Positions 1 through 8,618 of a stretch of 64,000 bases of DNA are shown here, piece by piece; positions within the stretch are counted from its first letter, which is position 1, and the number at the start of each line of letters is the position of its first letter. This stretch comes from Comamonas sp. GTDB taxonomy: Bacteria > Pseudomonadota > Gammaproteobacteria > Burkholderiales > Burkholderiaceae_C. The stretch spans positions 1 through 64,000 of the forward strand of contig JADMKK010000033.1 of NCBI GenBank assembly GCA_015478895.1, in the 5' to 3' direction. The position numbers were made by a program, and so were the translations under genes. Below the pieces are notes generated by a model that was not told the DNA's origin, did no database searches, and saw nothing but the letters and a program-made list of their open reading frames with translations.

Positions 1-1160
1 AGTTCACCGTCGGCCTTGAGCACTTGGTACACCACACTGGGCGCCGTCGTGATCAGGTCCTGGTCAAACTCACGCTCCAAGCGCTCTTGCACAATTTCCA
101 TGTGCAACAGGCCCAGGAAACCGCAGCGGAAGCCAAAGCCCAGCGCTTGCGAGACTTCAGGCTCATAACGCAGTGCAGCATCGTTGAGTTGCAGCTTTTC
201 CAGCGCATCGCGCAACTGGTCGTACTCCGAAGCTTCTGTGGGGTACAGACCGGCAAACACTTGCGGCTGCACTTCCTTGAAACCGGGCAAGGCTATTTCA
301 GCCGGGCCCAGGTTGTTGGGCAGCTTCTTTTCCAAGGTGATGGTGTCACCCACCTTGGCGGCCTTCAATTCCTTGATACCGGCAATGATGAAGCCCACTT
401 CACCCGCTTTGAGGGACTCGCGCGGCTGGGTGGCGGGCGTGAACACGCCGATGTTGTTGGCTTCGTAGGCAGCGCCCGTGGCCATCATCTTGAAGCGCTC
501 GCCCTTTTTGAGCTGGCCATCCACCACGCGCACCAGCATCACAACGCCCACGTAGGGGTCAAACCAGCTGTCGACAATCATGGCGCGCAGTTGGCCGTCC
601 GGATCACCCTTGGGTGGCGGCACCTTGGCGACAATCGCTTCCAGAATCTCTTCAATCCCCATGCCGGTCTTGGCCGAGCAGGGAATGGCATCGGTAGCGT
701 CAATGCCGATCACGTCTTCGATCTCGGCCTTGGCGTTGTCTGGATCGGCGTTGGGCAGATCCATCTTGTTGAGCACGGCAAACACTTCCACACCCAAATC
801 CAGCGCGGTGTAGCAGTTGGCCACGGTCTGGGCTTCCACACCTTGGGAAGCATCGACCACCAGCAAACCACCTTCACACGCCGACAACGAACGCGAAACT
901 TCGTACGAGAAGTCCACGTGGCCGGGTGTATCAATCAGGTTCAGGTTGTAGACATTGCCGTCTTTGGCCTTGTATTGCAACGCTGCCGTCTGAGCCTTGA
1001 TGGTGATGCCACGCTCTTTCTCGATATCCATCGAGTCCAGTACTTGCGCCTCCATCTGGCGTTCGGCCAAGCCACCACAGGTTTGGATCAGACGGTCTGC
1101 CAGGGTCGACTTGCCATGGTCAATGTGCGCAATGATGGAGAAATTTCGAATGTGCTTCAT
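1..1160 (-). CDS. lepA: Elongation factor 4 (LepA), 5' part only; C-terminus lies outside the window
   Basis: Ribosome-associated translational GTPase that acts on stalled or mis-translocated ribosomes. I read 386 codons from the ATG at 1158-1160; the family is about 600 residues, so roughly the last third is missing. G-domain motifs are clear: G1 AHIDHGKST near residue 11, G3 DTPGH near 80, G4 NKMD near 134 and a SAK-type G5. A beta-barrel domain II and the start of the EF-G-like domain III follow. The N-terminus [19 protein letters not shown] matches the usual LepA start. Shine-Dalgarno pairing is poor. A strong hairpin terminator lies only about 48 nt upstream, between this gene and mucD. 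Confidence 0.97.
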   Translation of the reverse strand, partial: MKHIRNFSIIAHIDHGKSTLADRLIQTCGGLAERQMEAQVLDSMDIEKERGITIKAQTAALQYKAKDGNVYNLNLIDTPGHVDFSYEVSRSLSACEGGLLVVDASQGVEAQTVANCYTALDLGVEVFAVLNKMDLPNADPDNAKAEIEDVIGIDATDAIPCSAKTGMGIEEILEAIVAKVPPPKGDPDGQLRAMIVDSWFDPYVGVVMLVRVVDGQLKKGERFKMMATGAAYEANNIGVFTPATQPRESLKAGEVGFIIAGIKELKAAKVGDTITLEKKLPNNLGPAEIALPGFKEVQPQVFAGLYPTEASEYDQLRDALEKLQLNDAALRYEPEVSQALGFGFRCGFLGLLHMEIVQERLEREFDQDLITTAPSVVYQVLKADGE

Positions 1161-1207
1161 CAACGATAAGCGTAGGTAATTGAAGGGGAAAGCGTACTCA
1201 GGGCAAG

Positions 1208-1238
1208 AAAAAAGGGCGCGTCTTCAAACGACGCGCCC
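1208..1238 (-). terminator. Intrinsic terminator between mucD and lepA
   Basis: A perfect 9-bp stem (GGGCGCGTC at 1214-1222 with GACGCGCCC at 1230-1238) encloses a 7-nt loop and is followed on the minus strand by six T (1208-1213). It lies almost 300 nt after the mucD stop but only about 48 nt before the lepA start, so it may act as a partial terminator or attenuator ahead of lepA. Confidence 0.85.
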
Positions 1239-1534
1239 TGAACCAATAATCTCTAGCAACTGCGATTGATTGGATGCTCGATTGTAGGCAAAACTGCACA
1301 AACACCAAACACCGTCTTGGGATGACTCCGGCATTTCCATGCCGCCTCCATCACCCATCAACCATTTATAAAAGCTAGATTCAAGGCCCATCAGCACCCG
1401 CTCTACAGCGAGTACTCGCTCGTGCATGGCCTAGGGCCGCGCTCATTAGCCAAGCATTCTACCCAAGGGACTGTACGCAACAGCATCGCACGCCAGTAGG
1501 TCAGCCATGCGCAAGGGATAGCTCGGCGTGGCGC
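1239..1534. other. Intergenic region between mucD and its distal terminator
   Basis: About 300 nt with no convincing gene. A 67-codon minus-strand frame here runs into the terminator stem and looks like nothing known. The only structure I see is a 14-bp perfect palindrome, AGCGAGTACTCGCT, at 1407-1420. It could be a protein-binding site or a small hairpin in the mucD 3' UTR. Confidence 0.5.
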
Positions 1535-3049
1535 TTATTTAGCGCTGGGGCGGATGATCACATACTGCGACCACTCACCTCGGCGCACCAGCAGGTTGAC
1601 AGGTTTGTTCTTGTCAGCTTTCGCCAACGCAGCTTCAAAGCCCTTGGTGTCCAGAACTTCTGTATTAGCAATGGCCAGCACCACATCTCCTTCACGCAAA
1701 CCAGCCTTGGCTGCGGCATCCGCGATAGAGGTAATTCTCACGCCGCCCTTGATGGCCAAAGATTTCTTTTGAGCCCCAGTCAATTCTGTGACGACCAAAC
1801 CGAGGTGCTTGGCAGTCGCGGTTGCACTGGAAGATGGCTGGCCTTCTGCGGAAGCTGCTGCGGTTTCCTCGGGTTCGATCTCGGCAATGACAATCGACAA
1901 ATCGCGCATTTGCCCGCGGCGGAACACAGTAATCGCACTCTTGGTGCCCGGTTTGGTATTACCCACCAAGCGCGGCAAATCCGCCACCTTGTCCAACTCC
2001 TTACCTTCAAACTTGACAATGATGTCACCGGCCTCAATACCAGCCTTCGCGGCCGGGGAGTCAGGCTCTACCGCTGAGACCAAAGCCCCGCGTGGTTTGC
2101 CCAGCCCAATCGATTCCGCCACTTCCTTGGTCACTTGACCAATTTGCACCCCGATCCGGCCACGCGTTACCTTGCCGGTAGCGCGCAATTGGTCGCTGAC
2201 GCGCACTGCTTCATCAATCGGAATGGCAAAGCTGATGCCCATAAAGCCACCAGAACGCGAATAAATCTGGCTATTGATGCCGACCACTTCACCGCGCAAG
2301 TTCAGCAAAGGGCCACCTGAGTTGCCAGGGTTGATTGCCACATCGGTCTGAATGAATGGCAAGTAATCACCGGTATCACGTTGCTTGGCAGAGACGATGC
2401 CGGCGGTTACCGAGTTCTCCAGCCCAAACGGCGAGCCAATCGCCATCACCCATTCACCGACCTTGAGCCGGTTGACGTCGCCAATCTTCACCGCGGGCAA
2501 GCCTGTGGCTTCAATCTTGACCACCGCTACATCCGTGCGCTTATCTGCACCAATGATTTTGGCTTTGAACTCGCGCTTGTCTGCCAAGGTCACGATCACT
2601 TCGCTTGCGCCATCAACGACGTGTGCGTTCGTCATCACAAAGCCGTCTGTGCTCAGGATGAACCCAGAGCCCACACCACTGGGACGCTCTTCGCCTTCAT
2701 TTTCGCCACCCGGCTGGGGGCGGCCAGGGCGCGGCACATTGGGAACTGGCACACCAAAACGGCGGAAAAACTCCAACATCTCCTCATCCATGCCTGGAAT
2801 GGCATTGGCTTGGCTGGAAATGCGCTCTGTCGTGCGAATGTTGACCACGGAAGGGCCCACCAAATCCACCAACTGCGTAAAGTCAGGCAACCCACTGACT
2901 ACCGGTGCGGGAGCGGGTGCTACCACAGCCTGTGCATGCGCCTGAGGCATCAAGGAGTACCCAGACCCCGCCCCTCCCACCAAAGCGCCAGCAGCCACGG
3001 AGGCCGCCAGCACCAAAGCATGAACGGGGTTAATTTGGAATGAAGCCAT
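1535..3049 (-). CDS. mucD: DegP/DegQ/MucD-family periplasmic serine protease
   Basis: HtrA-type protease and chaperone that degrades misfolded envelope proteins in the periplasm. The 504-residue product starts with a signal peptide ending AHA-Q near residue 39. The trypsin-like domain carries the triad His143 (TNAHVV), Asp173 (RTDVAVV) and Ser244 (GNSGGPL). Two PDZ domains follow, at about 290-385 and 410-500. The ATG at 3049 has an AAAGGA Shine-Dalgarno. The gene lies downstream of rpoE-rseA, the usual sigma-E stress locus, but a terminator (3194-3220) and a sigma-E-like promoter (3102-3129) separate it from rseA. It therefore probably has its own stress-induced transcript. degQ and htrA are alternative names. 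Confidence 0.95.
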   Translation of the reverse strand: MASFQINPVHALVLAASVAAGALVGGAGSGYSLMPQAHAQAVVAPAPAPVVSGLPDFTQLVDLVGPSVVNIRTTERISSQANAIPGMDEEMLEFFRRFGVPVPNVPRPGRPQPGGENEGEERPSGVGSGFILSTDGFVMTNAHVVDGASEVIVTLADKREFKAKIIGADKRTDVAVVKIEATGLPAVKIGDVNRLKVGEWVMAIGSPFGLENSVTAGIVSAKQRDTGDYLPFIQTDVAINPGNSGGPLLNLRGEVVGINSQIYSRSGGFMGISFAIPIDEAVRVSDQLRATGKVTRGRIGVQIGQVTKEVAESIGLGKPRGALVSAVEPDSPAAKAGIEAGDIIVKFEGKELDKVADLPRLVGNTKPGTKSAITVFRRGQMRDLSIVIAEIEPEETAAASAEGQPSSSATATAKHLGLVVTELTGAQKKSLAIKGGVRITSIADAAAKAGLREGDVVLAIANTEVLDTKGFEAALAKADKNKPVNLLVRRGEWSQYVIIRPSAK

Positions 3050-3101
3050 GTTCGACGTCCTTTTCTAAATCACATTCTGCAACCCATGCAGTGCTGCACA
3101 G

Positions 3102-3129
3102 TGAGAAAGCTCAACGAGTATTTGGTTCC
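3102..3129 (-). promoter_or_regulatory. Candidate sigma-E promoter of mucD
   Basis: On the minus strand GGAACC (3129-3124) is followed after 17 nt by TCTCA (3106-3102). This resembles the RpoE pattern GGAACTT-N15/16-TCnnA. Transcription would start near 3095, about 45 nt before the mucD start codon. mucD/degP genes are established sigma-E targets, and rpoE is encoded 900 nt upstream. Confidence 0.55.
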
Positions 3130-3193
3130 CATGCCAGCATGAAAACACCATCTGGTACATGCATCGCACACTACGAAATTGCAAGGTACAGAT

Positions 3194-3220
3194 AAAAAAA
3201 AGAGCAGCTTGCGCTTGCCC
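3194..3220 (-). terminator. Intrinsic terminator of rpoE-rseA
   Basis: Minus-strand hairpin: GGGC, a bulged A, AGC, a GCAA tetraloop, GCT, then GCTC (3220-3202, one G-U pair). Eight T follow (3201-3194). The GNRA loop and T tract make this a convincing terminator about 100 nt after the rseA stop, upstream of mucD. Confidence 0.8.
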
Positions 3221-3318
3221 TATCTAGCTTTCAGACACTTAGAGTGGTGAAACCCATCCTCATCGACGGGAAGATGCTCACTTTAAAAGCAAGCATCTCT
3301 TCTTCATTGATCTCCCAA

Positions 3319-3945
3319 TCACTGCGTCACCGTACCGCTGCGCGCTGCAAAACTTGCATTGCGCAAAAACTCTGCAGGCGGCTGCAACGAAGCACGACTG
3401 GCGTTCTGGTGCTGGCTCATCATCAACGCATCCAGTCGCGGATCACGTAAGACAACCTCTTGGCCGTCGTTCGTGGCAACCGCCACCACGGGAGATGCAA
3501 CACTGGTTTGGGCCAGTTGCGGACCTTGTTCACCAGGCTGCTGCACCAGCAAGTTCCAGCCTATCGCCGCCATCGCCGCCACACTGGCAAAACTGGCCGC
3601 GGCTTTCCAGCGAAATACCGAGTTGTTGGCCGCCGGGTCACGGAAGGCCACCACCGTATTACCCGGCGCAGCGGCACTGGCCGCCACCTGCTGCATCTCT
3701 GACGAAGCCAACCTCAAAGGTGGCTCATTGGCCAGCTGTGCGCGCAAGCCGGCCAGCAAATTGTGCTGGCTGTGGTGCGCCAGATCCGGCGAGCGCAGCA
3801 CATCTCCCACCACATGGTAGAGCTCCCAGCTGGCGCAGCCCTCAGCACTTTCGGCACACGCCAAGGCCTGCTCCAGCGCTTGGCCATGGAGTTCACCATC
3901 CACCAAAGCGGACAGTAATTCCTTATTCATCTGTTGTTCCATCAT
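3319..3945 (-). CDS. rseA: Anti-sigma-E factor RseA (MucA)
   Basis: Inner-membrane anti-sigma factor that holds RpoE until envelope stress triggers its proteolysis. It is 208 residues. The N-terminal cytoplasmic RseA domain (ELLSALVDGEL near residue 10) ends before a single membrane segment at about 115-134, and a periplasmic tail follows. The ATG at 3945 has AGGTGA five bases upstream; the in-frame ATG at 3930 is less well placed. The gene begins 40 nt after the rpoE stop, so the two are co-transcribed. No rseB/mucB gene follows, although that gene usually sits here in related bacteria. Confidence 0.9.
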   Translation of the reverse strand: MMEQQMNKELLSALVDGELHGQALEQALACAESAEGCASWELYHVVGDVLRSPDLAHHSQHNLLAGLRAQLANEPPLRLASSEMQQVAASAAAPGNTVVAFRDPAANNSVFRWKAAASFASVAAMAAIGWNLLVQQPGEQGPQLAQTSVASPVVAVATNDGQEVVLRDPRLDALMMSQHQNASRASLQPPAEFLRNASFAARSGTVTQ

Positions 3946-3985
3946 GGGTTCACCTGCTCAACTGGCTTTGCAACGCCGCTCAGCG

Positions 3986-4615
3986 CTACCAACGTTTACC
4001 GCCTTGACGCTCCAGCAACGGCTTGACACGCGCCGAAATCGCCTCCCGCGCACGAAAAATGCGTGACCGCACTGTACCGATAGGGCAATTCATGGCTAAG
4101 GCGATCTCTTCGTAGCTCAAACCTTCAATTTCGCGCAGCGTGACCGCTTGCCGTAAATCTTCCGGCAAAGCTTCCATAGCTGCGTTGACCGCAGCCGCAA
4201 TCTCCCGCGCAGCCAACACCGTCTCTGGAGTTTCGTCCGTGGTTGGTTCATTGCGCGGGCGGAAAGTTTCATCTTCGTCGTCAGCAATCTGTAACGAGCT
4301 CTCAAAAATCACGGGGTCGCGCTTCATTTCCAGCAACGTTTTCTTGGCTGTATTGACCGCGATGCGATACAGCCACGTATAAAACTGTGCATCACCCCGA
4401 AACTGGTGCAGCGCACGGTAAGCGCGCAGAAAAGTTTCCTGTGCAATGTCCTGCACCAAATCTTGATCGCGCACCATGCGTGCAATCAGACGCTCAATGC
4501 GCCGCTGGTATTTGATCACCAACAACTCATAAGCACGCTGATCGCCCGCTACTGTGCGCTCCACCAATTGCAGGTCACTGTCGGACGATGAGGTTTGCAC
4601 AGAAAAAGAATTCAT
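3986..4615 (-). CDS. rpoE: RNA polymerase sigma factor RpoE (AlgU), ECF family
   Basis: Extracytoplasmic-function sigma factor for the envelope-stress regulon. It is 209 residues, the usual length. Region 2 spans about residues 28-95 (ERLIARMVRDQDLVQDIAQE, then the TWLYRIAVNTAKK part). Region 4 spans about 140-195 (REIEGLSYEEIA and the GTVRSRIFRARE recognition helix). The neighbours rseA and mucD fix the assignment. It starts 45 nt after the ygfX-like stop. I found no good sigma-E promoter directly upstream. Confidence 0.95.
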   Translation of the reverse strand: MNSFSVQTSSSDSDLQLVERTVAGDQRAYELLVIKYQRRIERLIARMVRDQDLVQDIAQETFLRAYRALHQFRGDAQFYTWLYRIAVNTAKKTLLEMKRDPVIFESSLQIADDEDETFRPRNEPTTDETPETVLAAREIAAAVNAAMEALPEDLRQAVTLREIEGLSYEEIALAMNCPIGTVRSRIFRAREAISARVKPLLERQGGKRW

Positions 4616-4660
4616 GAAAGCGAAGTGACGCGGTAAAAGAGCTCACCCCTAGCTGGGGGG

Positions 4661-5140
4661 TTAAGGCAAAGTGCCTGGAGCGTGTGGATCCCGCACGGAA
4701 GGAGCCGATAAATATACCGCACGCCGCACATCCGCCCAGGAGGCCAAGGCCCAATTCCTTTGCAGCCAGACATGCACCTGTCGCCCAGACTCTGCGCGCC
4801 ACACCAATGCCATTCCCCATCCCCAATCACACAAAACCCGGGGCTGCCCGAAAACACCGTCAACCATGGTGCTCGATTCCAATATCCAGCACTCGCCATT
4901 CCAATGTAATTGCCCTCGCGGGAGGACTTTGAGCGCACCTTGGGCACACCCTATGCAGAACAGCCACAGCAATGCGCCCGCGCTCCCACGCAGCCATCTG
5001 TCAGAACCTTCGCCGGCACCCAGCAGTACCCAAGCCAGCAACAAGATGGCCACACCGCCCATCATCAGACGCATTACGCGGCCCAAGATACCAGCGCCTC
5101 GCAGGGGAAACTGCACAGGAGGACTATGACGAGCTGCCAT
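4661..5140 (-). CDS. YgfX (CptA)-like inner membrane protein
   Basis: Small membrane protein of about 159 residues. Two membrane segments near the N-terminus (VMRLMMGGVAILLLAWVLLG, then ALLWLFCIGCAQGAL) precede a soluble tail. The tail pattern GQLHWNGECW...GRQVHVWLQRN...WADVRRAVYLS follows E. coli YgfX (GRLRWQGQEW...KRQHLWLAAD...WRDLRRILL). I chose ATG 5140 because an upstream in-frame ATG at 5170 lies inside the stem of the fabF terminator. YgfX proteins have been linked to cell-division inhibition and to the SdhE partner; neither is shown here. It sits between fabF and rpoE. Confidence 0.7.
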   Translation of the reverse strand: MAARHSPPVQFPLRGAGILGRVMRLMMGGVAILLLAWVLLGAGEGSDRWLRGSAGALLWLFCIGCAQGALKVLPRGQLHWNGECWILESSTMVDGVFGQPRVLCDWGWGMALVWRAESGRQVHVWLQRNWALASWADVRRAVYLSAPSVRDPHAPGTLP

Positions 5141-5149
5141 GACACACCC

Positions 5150-5193
5150 TACAAAAACAAAAACCCGCATCCTGCCGAAGCAGAAGACGGGTT
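5150..5193 (-). terminator. Intrinsic terminator of the fab operon, after fabF
   Basis: Minus-strand hairpin with outer stem AACCCG/CGGGTT (5193-5188 with 5167-5162), an inner TTCTGC/GCAGGA stem closed by a TTCG tetraloop, and a T-rich tail (TTTTTGTTTTT). It marks the end of the fatty-acid synthesis operon. Confidence 0.85.
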
Positions 5194-5237
5194 ATAGAAA
5201 AGAAAAGAAGAAGGTTCACCCTCTTCTTCCTCGAAAT

Positions 5238-6482
5238 TTAGATACGCTTGAAAATCAGAGAACCGTTAGTGCCACCAAAGCCAAAGTTGTTCTTCAGAGC
5301 AATATCAATCTTGGCGTCTCGTGCCACGTTGGCACAGTAATCTAAATCACAGTCAGGGTCTGGATTCATCAAGTTGATGGTCGGAGGAATTTTCTGATCG
5401 CGGATCGCCATGATAGTAAACACACTCTCGATACCGCCCGCACCGCCCAACAGGTGTCCAGTCATCGACTTTGTCGAACTAACCACGGTCTTGTAGGCTG
5501 CATCGCCAAGCGCAGCCTTGATGGCATTGGTTTCGTTCTTGTCACCCAATGGCGTTGACGTGCCGTGCGCATTCAGATAATTGATCTGATCAGGATTCAC
5601 TCCTGCATTGCGCATGGCATTCAGCATTGCACGGCGTGGACCGTCCATATTGGGCGCCGTCATATGGCCAGCATCGGCACTCATGCCATAGCCGCCCAGT
5701 TCTGCATAAATCTTGGCACCCCGTGCCTTGGCATGCTCGTACTCTTCGAGTACCAGCACGCCGGCGCCTTCACCCAGAACAAAGCCATCACGGTCTCTGT
5801 CCCAAGGGCGTGAAGCCGCTTGCGGGTCGTCATTGCGTGTCGACAGGGCGCGCATTGAGGCAAAGCCACCGACGCCCAATGGCGAAACTGTGGATTCCGC
5901 ACCCCCAGCAACCACGATATCGGCATCGCCGTATTCAATCATGCGTCCCGCTTCACCGATGCAATGCAAGCCGGTGGTACAAGCAGTCACAACCGAAAGG
6001 TTAGGACCCTTGAAGCCAAAACGCATGGAAACGTGACCAGCCACCATATTGATAATGGAAGCGGGCACGAAAAATGGAGTAATGCGGCGTGGGCCGCGAT
6101 TCGACAATTCGATTTGCGTGTTCTCGATCAGGGGCAAGCCCCCGATGCCAGAACCAATCACGCAACCGATGCGGGTCGAAAGGTCATCAGACAAAGCTTC
6201 GCCCGTAGGCAAACCCGCGTCTTTGATCGCTTGTTCCGCGGCCGCTATGCCGTAATGAATGAAGGTGTCCATAGAGCGCGCATCTTTGGCGCTCATATAG
6301 TCCTCCACGTTAAAGCCCTTGACCTCCCCTGCAATCTGACAAGAGAAGTTCGAGGCATCAAATTTAGTGATGCGATCAATGCCGGATTTACCAGCCAAGA
6401 GATTGGCCCAGGACTCAGCAACCGTGTTACCCACGGGGCTGATGCAACCCAGGCCGGTCACGACAACGCGACGACGGCTCAT
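5238..6482 (-). CDS. fabF: 3-oxoacyl-ACP synthase II (KAS II)
   Basis: Condensing enzyme that elongates acyl-ACP with malonyl-ACP in type II fatty acid synthesis. It is 414 residues with the Cys-His-His catalytic set: Cys168 (VTACTTGLH), His306 (NAHGTST) and His343 ([11 protein letters not shown]), plus Lys338. The start [12 protein letters not shown] is standard. It lies 48 nt after acpP and is the last gene before a strong terminator. Confidence 0.97.
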   Translation of the reverse strand: MSRRRVVVTGLGCISPVGNTVAESWANLLAGKSGIDRITKFDASNFSCQIAGEVKGFNVEDYMSAKDARSMDTFIHYGIAAAEQAIKDAGLPTGEALSDDLSTRIGCVIGSGIGGLPLIENTQIELSNRGPRRITPFFVPASIINMVAGHVSMRFGFKGPNLSVVTACTTGLHCIGEAGRMIEYGDADIVVAGGAESTVSPLGVGGFASMRALSTRNDDPQAASRPWDRDRDGFVLGEGAGVLVLEEYEHAKARGAKIYAELGGYGMSADAGHMTAPNMDGPRRAMLNAMRNAGVNPDQINYLNAHGTSTPLGDKNETNAIKAALGDAAYKTVVSSTKSMTGHLLGGAGGIESVFTIMAIRDQKIPPTINLMNPDPDCDLDYCANVARDAKIDIALKNNFGFGGTNGSLIFKRI

Positions 6483-6530
6483 GCGTTCAAACCTTATTTT
6501 TATCGCTTCGGTGCGTAAGAGCTTAATTAA

Positions 6531-6806
<276 letters not shown>

Positions 6807-6875
6807 CTAGCTGCTTCAGGGATTGCCCCTTCAACCAGCTTGCCGTCGCGAGGAAACGGCATAACTTTCACCAAT

Positions 6876-7613
6876 TTACATGTACATGCCACCATTGACA
6901 TGCAATTCGTGGCCGGTAATGTAACCCGCCCCTTCCGAAGCCAAAAAAGCTACGGCATTTGCAATGTCAGATGGCTTGCCTAAATCCCCCAGAGGGATCT
7001 GAGCGGCCAATACTTTTTTCTGCTCTTCAGGCAGCGCTGCCGTCATATCTGTAGCAATGAAGCCAGGCGCCACGCAGTTTACGGTAATTCCACGGCTGCC
7101 TAGCTCACGAGCCAGTGCACGGCTCATGCCGGCTACGCCCGCCTTGGCTGCAGCATAGTTGGCCTGGCCCGCATTGCCCATCGCTCCAACCACACTGGTC
7201 ACGCTGATAATGCGGCCAAAGCGCTGCTTCATCATCGGGCGAATAGCCGCACGGCTCAGTCGGAAAACAGCCTGCAGATTCGTGTCGATCACGGACGACC
7301 AGTCATCGTCCTTCATGCGCATGGCCAAGGTGTCTTTGGTAATACCGGCATTGTTCACCAACACATGCAGGCCGCCTTCGGTCTTCATGATTTCGTCCAT
7401 CAATGCATCGACACCTGCAGCGTCATTGACGTTGAGATTCACGCCACGGCCGCCATGCGCAGCCAGCGTTGCACCAATGCGCTCTGCGCCAGCATCTGTG
7501 GTTGCTGTACCAATCACCGTATAGCCGCGCTCCGCCAGCTCTTGGGCAATCGCAGCACCGATACCGCGCGATGCGCCAGTTACCAGTGCAACTTGTTTCT
7601 TTTGTTCGGTCAT
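6876..7613 (-). CDS. fabG: 3-oxoacyl-ACP reductase
   Basis: NADPH-dependent reduction of 3-ketoacyl-ACP. It is a 245-residue short-chain dehydrogenase with TGASRGIG at residues 12-19, NNAG at 87-90, and catalytic Ser140, Tyr153 and Lys157 (YAAAK). Its ATG overlaps the fabD stop in ATGA, so the two are translationally coupled. Confidence 0.97.
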   Translation of the reverse strand: MTEQKKQVALVTGASRGIGAAIAQELAERGYTVIGTATTDAGAERIGATLAAHGGRGVNLNVNDAAGVDALMDEIMKTEGGLHVLVNNAGITKDTLAMRMKDDDWSSVIDTNLQAVFRLSRAAIRPMMKQRFGRIISVTSVVGAMGNAGQANYAAAKAGVAGMSRALARELGSRGITVNCVAPGFIATDMTAALPEEQKKVLAAQIPLGDLGKPSDIANAVAFLASEGAGYITGHELHVNGGMYM

Positions 7614-8554
7614 GCGAGCAATTCTTTCACTTCGTTCAAGGTGGTCACGTCATACAAAGGCGCGCCTACCAAGTCGGCATCGATCCGTTTGGTCATGCCT
7701 GCGAGCACCTTACCAGGGCCGCACTCTACCAAATGCGTAATGCCACGGGCTTTCATAGCCTGCACGCACTCTACCCAGCGCACGGGACCAAAGGCCTGAC
7801 GGTACAACGCATCGCGGATAGCAGCAGCATCCGTTTGTACTGTGACATCAATATTGTTAATGACCGCAATCTGGGGAGCACCCAACTCCAAGGCATCCAG
7901 CGCCACTTTGAGCTTTTCTGCCGCAGGCTTCATCAGGCTGGAGTGGAAAGGTGCAGACACTGGCAATGGCAAGGCGCGCTTGGCTCCAGCCTCTTTGACC
8001 GCCGCGCTGGCAGCCTCTACCGCAGCTTTGGAGCCGGCGATGACAGTCTGTCCGGGATCATTGAAATTCACAGCCTCCACCACCTCAGACCCACCCAGCT
8101 GGGCGGTTACGGCAGCGCAGACTTCCTTGACCTTCTCAGCAGGCAAACCCAGTACAGCGGCCATCGCACCAACACCTACTGGCACCGCCTCTTGCATGGC
8201 GGCTGCACGCAGCCGCACCAGCGGTGCTGCCTGCGCCAGCGTCAGCACACCGGCCGCAACCAAGGCGGTGTATTCACCCAGCGAGTGGCCGGCTACGGCA
8301 TCGGGCATTGCCCCGCTTTCTGCCAGCCAGACCCGCCAAGCCGCTACCCCGGCTACCAGCATCACGGGCTGGGTATTGGTGGTGAGCGCTAAATCTTCTT
8401 TGGGGCCGTTTTTGATCAGCGCACCGATGTCTTCACCCAGCGCATCCGAAGCCTCTTGGAGCGTTTGGGCAACCACAGGGTGATCACCCCATGCGTCCAA
8501 CATGCCCACAGACTGCGAACCCTGCCCAGGAAAGACAAATGCGAATTTCTTCAT
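7610..8554 (-). CDS. fabD: Malonyl-CoA:ACP transacylase
   Basis: Loads malonyl groups onto ACP. From the ATG at 8554 the product is 314 residues and begins MKKFAFVFPGQGSQ, the normal family start. An in-frame ATG at 8569 would add five residues but has no ribosome binding site, whereas GAGTGA precedes 8554. The nucleophile is Ser91 in GHSLGE; VSAPFHSSLM contains the partner His. A palindromic element (8585-8618) separates the gene from fabH. Confidence 0.96.
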   Translation of the reverse strand: MKKFAFVFPGQGSQSVGMLDAWGDHPVVAQTLQEASDALGEDIGALIKNGPKEDLALTTNTQPVMLVAGVAAWRVWLAESGAMPDAVAGHSLGEYTALVAAGVLTLAQAAPLVRLRAAAMQEAVPVGVGAMAAVLGLPAEKVKEVCAAVTAQLGGSEVVEAVNFNDPGQTVIAGSKAAVEAASAAVKEAGAKRALPLPVSAPFHSSLMKPAAEKLKVALDALELGAPQIAVINNIDVTVQTDAAAIRDALYRQAFGPVRWVECVQAMKARGITHLVECGPGKVLAGMTKRIDADLVGAPLYDVTTLNEVKELLA

Positions 8555-8584
8555 ATGACGGTCACTCATTATTTAATAAAAACT

Positions 8585-8618
8585 GGCTCTAGCCCTTATG
8601 CATCAACGGCAGACAGCT
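8585..8618. repeat. Short palindromic element, copy 1 (fabH-fabD junction)
   Basis: On the plus strand it reads GGCTCTAGCCCTT at its left end and ends in AGCT. On the minus strand it runs AGCTGTCTGCCG...AAGGGCTAGAGCC, closely matching the copy at 62749-62782. The first two bases of the element form part of the fabH stop codon TAG (8619-8617). Confidence 0.6.

Noticed and set aside
24-1169. Long plus-strand open frame opposite lepA
   Set aside because: lepA on the minus strand has all GTPase motifs; the opposite frame is a codon-bias shadow without recognisable domains.
1224-1427. 67-codon minus-strand frame between mucD and lepA
   Set aside because: Ends inside a terminator stem, no ribosome binding site and no similarity I can recognise.
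3272-3298. AGATGCT/AGCATCT inverted repeat near the rseA 3' end as terminator
   Set aside because: Loop is 13 nt and no T run follows; a better terminator lies 50 nt downstream.
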